The translations under genes were made by a program, and so were the position numbers. A DNA stretch of 64,000 bases, taken from the NCBI RefSeq assembly GCF_027307225.1, contig NZ_DAHUXJ010000009.1, positions 1-64,000 of the forward strand. The letters run 5' to 3'. This document shows, piece by piece, positions 27,637 to 36,012 of this stretch. Positions within the stretch are counted from its first letter, which is position 1, and every line of letters begins with the position of its first letter. The notes under the pieces are model-generated. The model saw nothing but the letters and a program-made list of their open reading frames with translations. It did not search any database and was not told the DNA's origin. The DNA is from Bradyrhizobium sp. (GTDB lineage Bacteria; Pseudomonadota; Alphaproteobacteria; Rhizobiales; Xanthobacteraceae).

Positions 27637-28611
27637 TCAAGGATGCAGGATCACTTTCCCCATCGCCTTGCGGCCGGCGAGCACTTTCAGCGCGTCGGCG
27701 GTCTGCGCCAGCGGGAAGGTACGATCGACATGAGAGGAGATTTTCCCCTCCGCGGCCCATTGCACGAGCCGCTCCAGGTTGGCGCGGTTCTTGTCTGGAT
27801 TGATCCTCGCCCAGGCGCCCCAGAATACGCCTCTGATGTCGCAGCCCTTCAACAGCGCGAGGTTGAGCGGCATTTTCGGAATGTCGCCAGCGGCAAATCC
27901 GATCACCAGGAAGCGGCCCTCCCAGGCGATCGAGCGTAACGCAGTCTCGGCATAGTGGCTGCCGACCGGGTCGAAGATGATGTCGACGCCCTTGCCGCCG
28001 GTGAGACGGCGCAGGCCTTCCTTGAGATCTTCGGTGGCGTAATTCAGGCTGAGCTCGGCGCCATGCGCCTTGGCGAATTCAAGCTTTTCATCGGACGAGG
28101 CGCAGGCAATCACCTTCAGCCCAAGCAGCTTGCCGAGTTCGCATGCGGCGAGCCCGGTGCCGCCGGCCGCGCCCAGTACCGCGAGCGTTTCGCCCGGCTT
28201 GGGGCTGGCACGATCTTCCAGTGCATGCAGCGCGGTGCCGTAAGTGATGATAACACCGGCGGCACGGTCGAAATCGAGGCCGTCCGGAATCTTGACGATC
28301 GAAGCCGCCGGCAGCGCGATTTTTTCCCGCGCGCCGTTATGGCCGCAGGAAGCGATGACGCGATCGCCTGCCTTTAGACCGGTCACGCCGCTGCCGACGT
28401 TCTCGATGATACCAGCCACTTCGGCCGCCGGTGAGAACGGGAAGGGCGGTTTGATCTGATACTTGCCCTGGATCATCAGGAGGTCGAAGAAATTCAGGGC
28501 CGCTGCCTTGATCGCAATCACGGCCTCGCCCGGTCCTGCCACGGGATCGGGCACCTCCGTCAGCACGAGGTCGTCGGGACCGCAATATTGCGAGCAGAGA
28601 ACAGCTTTCAT
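27637..28611 (-). CDS. NADPH:quinone oxidoreductase family protein (zinc-independent MDR)
   Basis: 324 aa medium-chain dehydrogenase/reductase. GroES-like N-terminal domain, then the nucleotide-binding loop GAAGGTGLAA near residue 146-155 and NYATEDL later. It lacks the zinc-ligand Cys/His set, as in QorA-type quinone oxidoreductases. ATG 28611 is preferred over GTG 28617, giving the common start MKAVLC. It is divergent from the dienoyl-CoA-reductase-like SDR with 114 bp between starts. Such pairs often act in acyl-CoA or enone detoxification; that is inference. Confidence 0.86.
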   Translation of the reverse strand: MKAVLCSQYCGPDDLVLTEVPDPVAGPGEAVIAIKAAALNFFDLLMIQGKYQIKPPFPFSPAAEVAGIIENVGSGVTGLKAGDRVIASCGHNGAREKIALPAASIVKIPDGLDFDRAAGVIITYGTALHALEDRASPKPGETLAVLGAAGGTGLAACELGKLLGLKVIACASSDEKLEFAKAHGAELSLNYATEDLKEGLRRLTGGKGVDIIFDPVGSHYAETALRSIAWEGRFLVIGFAAGDIPKMPLNLALLKGCDIRGVFWGAWARINPDKNRANLERLVQWAAEGKISSHVDRTFPLAQTADALKVLAGRKAMGKVILHP

Positions 28612-28725
28612 GGGCACACCCGGGTTTCAGACACGGAGTTGATAGCTCTAACTTGCCACTGCGAGAATAGACAAAGGAAATAGATCCAAGAAATAGACTC
28701 AAGAAACAGATCGGGGAATGGAACA

Positions 28726-29571
28726 ATGTTTGAAAAAGGCCTGCTCAAGGACAAGCGCATCCTCGTCACCGGCGGCGGCTCCGGGCTCGGCGCTGCGATG
28801 GGCCAAAGGTTCGCCGAGCTCGGCGCCGAACTGATCATCTGTGGCCGCAGGCTGGAGGTGCTGGAGGCGGCTGCTGCCGCGATCCGCGAGGCGTCAGCAG
28901 GCAAGGTTCACACGTTGGCGTGCGATATTCGCGACGGAGCGGCGGTCGAAGCCATGATGGAATCCGTCTGGCGTGAGGCGCCGCTTGATATTCTCGTCAA
29001 CAATGCGGCCGCGACCTTCATCGCACAGACTGAGCATTTGTCGTTTCGGGCGGCGGACGCGATTCTCGGCCCCACGCTGCACGGCACGATGTATTGCACG
29101 CTGGCTGCCGGCAGGCGCTGGATCGAGACCGGACACAAGGGTGTCGTGCTGAGCATCCTCTCGACGTCGACCATCACCGGCCGCGCCTTCACGGTGCCGT
29201 CCGCGATGGCGAAATCGGCCGTGCTGGCAATGACGAAAAGCCTGGCGGTCGAGTGGGGGCCGAAGGGCATCCGCACCGTCGCGATCGCACCGGGCACGTT
29301 TCCGACCGCGGGCGCCACGGGCCAGCTTCGTCCCGAGGGACGCGATTCGAATTGGGTGGCGCGCAATCCGCTCGGCCGCACCGGCGAACATCGCGAACTC
29401 GCCGATCTCGCCAGCTTCCTGATTTCGGACGCGGGTGGCTACATCAACGGCGAGATGGTGGTGCAGGATGGCGGGGCGCATTTGCGCTCTTCAGGTGCGG
29501 AGGACCTGTTGGCCTGGACGGAGGCGCAGTGGGAGGCTCAGCGAACAGCGCATTCGAAAAGCCGGACTTAA
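28726..29571 (+). CDS. SDR oxidoreductase, 2,4-dienoyl-CoA reductase-like
   Basis: 281 aa. The cofactor motif TGGGSGLG is at 15-22 and NNAA at 92-95. Instead of YxxxK the active-site helix reads PSAMAKSAV, giving Ser159-x3-Lys163. This SxxxK pattern, together with LAVEWGPKGIR and the INGE...DGG end, is the arrangement known from the 2,4-dienoyl-CoA reductase branch of SDRs, which reduces dienoyl-CoA with NADPH during beta-oxidation of unsaturated acids. GGGGAATGG precedes ATG 28726. Divergent from the quinone oxidoreductase. Confidence 0.83.
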   Translation: MFEKGLLKDKRILVTGGGSGLGAAMGQRFAELGAELIICGRRLEVLEAAAAAIREASAGKVHTLACDIRDGAAVEAMMESVWREAPLDILVNNAAATFIAQTEHLSFRAADAILGPTLHGTMYCTLAAGRRWIETGHKGVVLSILSTSTITGRAFTVPSAMAKSAVLAMTKSLAVEWGPKGIRTVAIAPGTFPTAGATGQLRPEGRDSNWVARNPLGRTGEHRELADLASFLISDAGGYINGEMVVQDGGAHLRSSGAEDLLAWTEAQWEAQRTAHSKSRT

Positions 29572-29629
29572 GTCTTAAAGCGCCGACCAAAGCCTTCCGA
29601 ATCGGGCATTTACCTTCTATCCATCGCAG

Positions 29630-29743
29630 CTAGGGGAATGAATTTGACATTCGCAACCGACCCGGCCGCGAGTTCGTCGAGCGAATGTCAAATCGCAAGG
29701 TGTCCGCTCAGAAGCAATGCGAATGTCAGGATCGGACCACCAG
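29630..29743 (+). repeat. XY repeat, decayed copy
   Basis: One intact X stem remains: ATTTGACATTCGC (29642-29654) with GCGAATGTCAAAT (29681-29693), preceded by CTAG at 29630-29633 but with no complementary outer arms. Downstream, 29718-29743 matches a Y right arm (TGCGAATGT... ending GGACCACCAG, consensus GGACCACTAG) whose left arm and spacer are lost. It lies between the SDR and IalB genes. Confidence 0.7.
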
Positions 29744-29798
29744 GAGCGTGCGGTACCGGGCCATCTTCCAGTCACAATGATGAGGGACCAGATTCGCG

Positions 29799-30389
29799 AT
29801 GTCCGTGCGGGGAAAGCTGACAGCTTCGATTGCGGCGGCGCTTTTGTGCGCCGGTGCCGGCCATGCGCTGGCGCAGCCAAGCTCGAAGGGTGCCTCCAGG
29901 CCGGCCGCGGCCAAGCCTGAGCCCGCGGCGGTCGGTGGCAGCGAGCCGACGCTGATCGGTCAGTTTGGCACCTGGGGCGCTTATGCGGCGACGCCGAATG
30001 GCAAGAAGGTGTGCTTTGTGCTGGCAAAGCCGTCTTCCTCGAAGACCAATCCGCCGAACCGGCCGCGCGATCCGGCCTATGCCTTCATCTCCACCCGCCC
30101 GGCCGAAAAGGTCGTCAACGAGGTCTCGATCATGATCGGCTACACGCTCAAGCCGGGCTCGGAAGCGACGCTTGAGGTCGGTGGCGCGTCCTATGCGATG
30201 TACACGCAGGGCGACGGCCTCTGGATCAAGAACGCGGCCGAGGAGGAGCGGCTGGTGGAAGCCATGCGCAAGGCCGCCGACGTCACGGTCAGGGGCGTCT
30301 CCGCCAAGGGCACCGAGACCACCGACGTGTTCTCCCTGAAAGGGCTTTCCCAGGCGCTCGATCGCGTCGCGCAGGACTGCCACCGCTAG
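29799..30389 (+). CDS. Invasion-associated locus B (IalB) family protein
   Basis: 196 aa secreted protein: signal peptide 1-25 (ending ALA), Ala/Pro/Lys-rich linker (26-47), then the IalB domain with GQFGTWGAYAATPNGKKVCF and a C-terminal cysteine near the end. IalB homologues are periplasmic or outer-membrane-associated; in Bartonella one promotes erythrocyte entry, but in soil bacteria the role is unknown. The stop TAG (30387-30389) is part of the CTAG that opens repeat copy 4. Confidence 0.85.
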   Translation: MSVRGKLTASIAAALLCAGAGHALAQPSSKGASRPAAAKPEPAAVGGSEPTLIGQFGTWGAYAATPNGKKVCFVLAKPSSSKTNPPNRPRDPAYAFISTRPAEKVVNEVSIMIGYTLKPGSEATLEVGGASYAMYTQGDGLWIKNAAEEERLVEAMRKAADVTVRGVSAKGTETTDVFSLKGLSQALDRVAQDCHR

Positions 30390-30550
30390 TGTAGTGGATT
30401 TGACATTCGCTCCCCCCAAGCCGCGAGTCCGGAAAGCGAATGTCAAATCCTAAACTACACTAGAATCTAATATTTCTAATGATCCTATGATTCTAACATT
30501 CGCAAAGTGGACGCTGAGGGGGGATGCGAATGTTAGAATCGGATCACTAG
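30386..30550 (+). repeat. XY paired-hairpin repeat, copy 4
   Basis: X: CTAGTGTAGT (30386-30395) with ACTACACTAG (30454-30463), inner GGATTTGACATTCGCT (30396-30411) with its complement at 30435-30450, 23 nt loop. Spacer AATCTAATATTT. Y: CTAATGATCC (30476-30485) with GGATCACTAG (30541-30550, one mismatch), inner GATTCTAACATTCGCA (30489-30504) with 30525-30540, 20 nt loop. It starts at the IalB stop codon and ends 74 bp before rlmN. It is the best-preserved example of the ACATTC arm subfamily. Confidence 0.9.
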
Positions 30551-30624
30551 GTCGTTTTCGACGACCCTCGGATCCCCTGCATTCATGCCTTTCCTATAGG
30601 TCCTGGAAGGCTTATTTGGTGGTC

Positions 30625-31854
30625 ATGACGGAGACAATGACCAGCGATCCCGGCCGAACCAACGCTTCCGCGAACGCACCTTTGGAAAAGGTGCCGCTGG
30701 AAACCTATGTGCCGCCGGCGCAGCCCTCGCTGATCGGGCTGTCGCGCGAGGAGCTGGCCGAAAAGCTCGGCGAGATCGGCGTCGCGCCGGCGCAGCGCAA
30801 GATGCGCGTGCAGCAGCTCTGGCACTGGATGTATGTCCGTGGCGCGCAAAGCTTTGAGGCCATGACTTCCATCTCCAAGGAGATGCGGAAGGAACTCGAG
30901 CAGCACTTCACCGTGGCGCGGCCGGAAGTCGTGGCCGAGCAGATATCCAACGACGGAACCCGCAAGTGGCTGCTGCGCCTGCCGAGCGGCGACCAGGTCG
31001 AGAGGGCGCACGAAGTCGAATGCGTCTATATTCCCGAGACCGACCGCGGCACGCTGTGCGTCTCTTCGCAGGTCGGCTGCACGCTGAATTGCGCGTTTTG
31101 CCATACCGGAACGCAGCGCCTGGTGCGCAACCTCACGGCGGGCGAAATCGTCGGCCAGATCATGGTGGCGCGCGACCGCCTCAACGACTGGATCGATCGC
31201 GCGACGCCCAATGGCAATCGCCTCGTTACCAACGTCGTAATGATGGGGATGGGCGAGCCGCTTTATAACTTCGATGCGGTGCGCGACGCGCTGCTGATCG
31301 TGGCCGACAACGAAGGCATCGGCATTTCCCGCCGCCGCATCACGCTGTCGACCTCGGGCGTAGTGCCCAACATCAAGCGGACCGGCGACGAAATCGGCGT
31401 CATGCTTGCGATCTCGCTGCATGCGGTGCGCGACGAATTGCGCAATGAGCTGGTGCCGCTCAATCGCAAATATCCGATCGCCGAATTGTTGCAGGCCTGC
31501 CGCGATTATCCCGGCGCCTCCAACGCGCGGCGCATCACCTTTGAATATGTCATGCTCAAGGGCGTCAACGATTCCCTCGATGATGCCAGAATGCTGGTGA
31601 AACTGCTGAAGGGAATTCCGGCCAAGATCAATCTCATCCCGTTCAACCCGTGGCCAGGCACTTCTTACGAATGTTCGGACTGGGCGAGAATCGAAAAATT
31701 CTCCGAATATATCTTCAACGCCGGCTATTCGTCGCCGGTGCGCACGCCGCGTGGCCGCGACATCCTCGCCGCCTGTGGCCAGTTGAAATCGGAGACCGAA
31801 AAGTTGTCGGCGCGCGAGCGGCAGGCGTTGCGCGCGATGGCGATGACGGATTAG
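30625..31854 (+). CDS. rlmN: Dual-specificity 23S rRNA A2503 / tRNA A37 C2-methyltransferase
   Basis: Radical-SAM methyltransferase of 409 aa. The cluster motif is CTLNCAFC (Cys152, Cys156, Cys159). The N-terminal helical RNA-binding part ([12 protein letters not shown]), [10 protein letters not shown] and the late [15 protein letters not shown] block with the catalytic cysteine agree with RlmN. Start is ATG 30625, or ATG 30637 which has GGAG five bases upstream. A CGTCATTGCGAG repeat follows the stop. Confidence 0.94.
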   Translation: MTETMTSDPGRTNASANAPLEKVPLETYVPPAQPSLIGLSREELAEKLGEIGVAPAQRKMRVQQLWHWMYVRGAQSFEAMTSISKEMRKELEQHFTVARPEVVAEQISNDGTRKWLLRLPSGDQVERAHEVECVYIPETDRGTLCVSSQVGCTLNCAFCHTGTQRLVRNLTAGEIVGQIMVARDRLNDWIDRATPNGNRLVTNVVMMGMGEPLYNFDAVRDALLIVADNEGIGISRRRITLSTSGVVPNIKRTGDEIGVMLAISLHAVRDELRNELVPLNRKYPIAELLQACRDYPGASNARRITFEYVMLKGVNDSLDDARMLVKLLKGIPAKINLIPFNPWPGTSYECSDWARIEKFSEYIFNAGYSSPVRTPRGRDILAACGQLKSETEKLSARERQALRAMAMTD

Positions 31855-31876
31855 GGACAACGCACTTCGCTCACCT

Positions 31877-31960
31877 CGTCATTGCGAGCGAAGCGAAGCA
31901 ATCCAGCGTGAGGGACCATGATTCCGGATCGCTTCGTCGCTTCCGCTCCTCGCAATGACG
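31877..31960. repeat. CGTCATTGCGAG-type dispersed palindrome
   Basis: CGTCATTGCGAG (31877-31888) and CTCGCAATGACG (31949-31960) form 12 bp ends around GAAGCGAAGCAATCC and GGATCGCTTCGTCGCTTC. This type is abundant in Bradyrhizobiaceae intergenic DNA. It lies between rlmN and a small membrane protein gene. Confidence 0.85.
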
Positions 31961-31976
31961 ATAATCTGAGATATGC

Positions 31977-32474
31977 ATGGCATTGATCGGCCGATTATTC
32001 GTGATTCTGTTCGGCTTTCTCGCGGCAAGCTTTGTGGCGGGGATGATTGTCGTCGCCGCGATCATGTTCCCGGAGTTCTCCGATCTCGGAGCTGGACCGG
32101 TCGATCCCGGCGTCTTGAACGTCATCCTGGGCTTTGGCTTCATCTTCGTCAGTGGCTTTGCGCTGGTGCCGGCGATGGTCGTGGTCGCAATCACCGAGGC
32201 CTTCTATGTCCGCGGTGCTCTGACCTACGCGGTGGGGGGCGGGCTTGTCGGGCTCGCCTGTTATCTCGGCCTTGTTCCCTTCGACACCGAGCAGCTTCGG
32301 TTTGAAGGCATCGTGCGGCGGCATCTCGAGATCATGACCGGGGCGGGAATTGTCGCAGGCGTGGTGTACTGGATGATCGCTGGCCGCAACGCCGGCGCGT
32401 GGCGCCTGCCGCCGCCGAAGCTTCGACCGCCCCCACCCATGCCGTCGCAGTCGCCTTCGCCACCGTTGCTGTGA
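31977..32474 (+). CDS. Four-helix membrane protein with proline-rich tail, unknown function
   Basis: 165 aa. Hydrophobic segments at about 8-32, 46-74, 78-100 and 113-133, then a C-terminal tail of about 25 residues rich in Pro (PPPKLRPPPPMP). No family recognised. The ATG at 31977 lies 17 bp after the dispersed palindrome. The PAP2 gene follows after 43 bp on the same strand. Confidence 0.68.
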   Translation: MALIGRLFVILFGFLAASFVAGMIVVAAIMFPEFSDLGAGPVDPGVLNVILGFGFIFVSGFALVPAMVVVAITEAFYVRGALTYAVGGGLVGLACYLGLVPFDTEQLRFEGIVRRHLEIMTGAGIVAGVVYWMIAGRNAGAWRLPPPKLRPPPPMPSQSPSPPLL

Positions 32475-32517
32475 ACGCGTCTTTTCATTCGCTACCGTCT
32501 CGGCTAAACCCCGCGCC

Positions 32518-33294
32518 ATGAACCGGACCGGGTTGATTATCGCGCTTTCGCTGGCGCTTGGGGTCGGATTGCTGTTCGGAATCTACCCCGAGCTCGATCT
32601 GAAGCTGGCGGCCCTGTTCTATGACGCGCCGACCCATTCGTTTCCGGTGAAATCCAGCACGCTCGCGGTGATCGCCCGCGATGCGGCGATGTGGATCTCC
32701 TGGGCCTTTGCGCTGCCCGCCATCGTTGCATTGATTGTCAAGTTGGCGCGCCCGGATCGGCCGCTGATGATGTCGGGACGCGCGCTCGTCTTTCTTCTGC
32801 TAACGCTCGTTCTTTCCGCCGGCGTGCTGACCAATCTCACCTTCAAGAGCTATTGGGGCCGGCCGCGTCCGATCACCGTGACCCAGTTTGGCGGCAACCA
32901 GGCTTTCATGCCGTGGTGGGACCCGCGCGGTCAGTGCGCGCGCAATTGTTCGTTCTTCTCCGGCGAAGGCGCGACCGCGTTCTGGACCTATGCGCCCGCC
33001 GCACTCGCGCCACCGGCGTGGCGGCCCGCGGCCTATGCCGCGGCAACCGTGTTCGGCGCGACGACCAGCGGGCTGCGGATGGCCTTTGGTGGGCACTTTT
33101 TCACCGACGTCGCCATCGCCGGACTGGTGACGTTTCTGGTGATCTGGCTGGCCCACGGCTATATCTACCGCTGGTCATCGACCCGGCTGACCGACGAGGC
33201 GGTCGATGCGGCGCTGACGCGACTGGCGTGGCCGGGATATCGGGCTATGCAGCGATGGCGCGGCCGGGATGTCAGCGAAAGGCCGTCCCTGTAA
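32518..33294 (+). CDS. PAP2-superfamily phosphatase (lipid phosphatase type)
   Basis: 258 aa integral membrane phosphatase with about six helices. The three PAP2 motifs are visible: K-x6-RP as KSYWGRPRP, a modified second motif SFFSGEGA where the usual PSGH His is Glu, and SGLRMAFGGHFFTD with Arg, His and Asp. Candidates are lipid A 4'-phosphatase or undecaprenyl-PP phosphatase activities; the modified second motif prevents a firm call. argG follows on the same strand after 91 bp containing an inverted repeat. Confidence 0.83.
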   Translation: MNRTGLIIALSLALGVGLLFGIYPELDLKLAALFYDAPTHSFPVKSSTLAVIARDAAMWISWAFALPAIVALIVKLARPDRPLMMSGRALVFLLLTLVLSAGVLTNLTFKSYWGRPRPITVTQFGGNQAFMPWWDPRGQCARNCSFFSGEGATAFWTYAPAALAPPAWRPAAYAAATVFGATTSGLRMAFGGHFFTDVAIAGLVTFLVIWLAHGYIYRWSSTRLTDEAVDAALTRLAWPGYRAMQRWRGRDVSERPSL

Positions 33295-33314
33295 GCCTTA
33301 ACCGCCGATAACAC

Positions 33315-34720
<1,406 letters not shown>

Positions 34721-34786
34721 CCGCGTAGTCACGGTGATTATTGCGTCTCCGCGGCTGCGGGACCCGATTCCGGGAAGGCTCCTGGC

Positions 34787-35374
34787 TTACCTCACCCTCA
34801 GCGCATCGAGCAGCGCGCGGAACGCCCGCGCGTAATCCTTGCCAGCCTTGCCGATATCCCGGCCTGCCGAAACCGCGACCGCAGCTTCCGTCACCGCGCC
34901 GAGCAGCAGCCGCGCCAAGGGCTCGATCGGCTGCCGCGCGATCACACCGGCCTCCATGGCCGCGGCCAATGCGCGCGGAAACTTTCCGCCGAAATGCCTC
35001 CCGTCAATCTCGCGCCAGCGCTCCCAGCCCAGTACCCCCGGTCCGTCGCGCAGAATGATCTGTCCGGTCGGGCCCTTGGAGCACGCCGAGAAATAGCCCT
35101 CTGTTCCGGCCGCCATGGCGGCGAGCGGATCGTTCTCGGTGCGCGCGATCCGATCGAGCTCTGAAACCAGTTCCAGCGAGACTTGTTCGAATACCGCTTC
35201 GAACACGGCCTCCTTGGTCGGGAAGTGGTGATAGACCGCGCCCTTTGCGACGCGCGCGGCTGCGGCGATGTCATCCATTGTGGTCGCGGCAAAGCCGCGC
35301 TCGCCAAAAATGCGCCTTGCCGCCTTGACGATGGAGGCCTTGGTTTTCTCGCGCCGCTCGGCCTGGGTTGCCAT
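34787..35374 (-). CDS. TetR-family transcription regulator
   Basis: 195 aa. The N-terminal helix-turn-helix TTMDDIAAAARVAKGAVYHH (about 27-46) is canonical; the remainder is an all-helical ligand domain. ATG 35374 (MATQAERREK) is chosen over an upstream in-frame ATG at 35410 because it gives the normal TetR N-terminus and has AGG upstream. It diverges from a SnoaL-like gene, and two matching 13 bp palindromes lie between them, so it very likely represses that gene and perhaps itself. Confidence 0.9.
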   Translation of the reverse strand: MATQAERREKTKASIVKAARRIFGERGFAATTMDDIAAAARVAKGAVYHHFPTKEAVFEAVFEQVSLELVSELDRIARTENDPLAAMAAGTEGYFSACSKGPTGQIILRDGPGVLGWERWREIDGRHFGGKFPRALAAAMEAGVIARQPIEPLARLLLGAVTEAAVAVSAGRDIGKAGKDYARAFRALLDALRVR

Positions 35375-35410
35375 GCTGCCTGTTCTAGCGCAGTTCCACC
35401 GTCGAGCCAA

Positions 35411-35453
35411 TTGACTTACCGACTATCAGTCGATAAATACCGACTAGTAGTCG
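35411..35453. promoter_or_regulatory. Tandem TetR operators over a promoter
   Basis: CGACTATCAGTCG (35420-35432) and CGACTAGTAGTCG (35441-35453) are palindromes spaced 21 bp centre to centre and sit in a longer direct repeat (TACCGACTA..AGTCGATAAATA). For the rightward gene, TTGACT (35411-35416) and TAAATA (35434-35439) form a 17 bp spaced promoter, so the first operator fills its spacer and the second overlaps the start site region. Confidence 0.75.
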
Positions 35454-35525
35454 ATAAATATGCAGCAAGCCGACTCCCCCGCGCTCGATCGGGCCACCAA
35501 GTGCAAATAAGGATGGAGATTCATC

Positions 35526-35891
35526 ATGCCCTCACTCAAGACCCTGCAGGCGTTCGTCGATACGGTTGAATCCAATGACCATGTCGGCGCCATCATGAAT
35601 TTTTACGCCCCCGATGCGCGCACCCAGGAGAACGACGGCGCATGGCGGGTTGGCCGCGACGCGCTCGCCGAGCGCGAGCGTGCGATGCTGGCATCAGTCG
35701 CCGGCGTCAAGACCACGCGACTCGGGCCGCTGCTGCTCGATGGCGATTGCTCCGCAGTCTGCTGGCGATTCGACTTCGCCGGCAAGGATGGCAAGACCCG
35801 CAGCATGGAGGAGGTCGCCTGGCAGACCTGGCGCGGCGACAAACTGATCGAGGAGCGGTTCTTCTACGATCCGCAGCAGATGGCGCGCTGA
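35526..35891 (+). CDS. SnoaL-like/NTF2-fold protein
   Basis: 121 aa small cone-fold protein of the nuclear transport factor 2-like superfamily, whose members are isomerases, hydratases or ligand-binding proteins. Recognisable by the N-terminal helix with FVDTVESNDHVGAIMNFYAPDA and the C-terminal strand pair EEVAWQTWRGDKLIEERFFYDP. GGAG lies eight bases before ATG 35526. It is the probable target of the divergent TetR regulator. Substrate unknown. Confidence 0.8.
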   Translation: MPSLKTLQAFVDTVESNDHVGAIMNFYAPDARTQENDGAWRVGRDALAERERAMLASVAGVKTTRLGPLLLDGDCSAVCWRFDFAGKDGKTRSMEEVAWQTWRGDKLIEERFFYDPQQMAR

Positions 35892-35930
35892 GAAATTGTA
35901 TCGATCATGCTGCTTCGACGCAAAAGAAAA

Positions 35931-35993
35931 AAATGGCCGGGCATAGCCGCTCGAAGAACGGCGTCGCCTTCGCTAGCTTATGCCCGGCCATTT
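35931..35993. repeat. Dispersed repeat with terminator-like palindrome
   Basis: AAATGGCCGGGCATA (35931-35945) and TATGCCCGGCCATTT (35979-35993) form a perfect 15 bp stem, preceded by an A-run and placed between convergent SnoaL-like and OmpA-like genes; it probably terminates both. The interior CGCTCGAAGAACGGCGTCGC block is shared, reversed, with 11145-11195. Confidence 0.75.
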
Positions 35994-36012
35994 GCACTTC
36001 AGGTGGCCTCGA

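Noticed and set aside
30583..31860. 425-codon minus-strand frame opposite rlmN
   Set aside because: Antisense shadow; rlmN on the other strand has all radical-SAM motifs.
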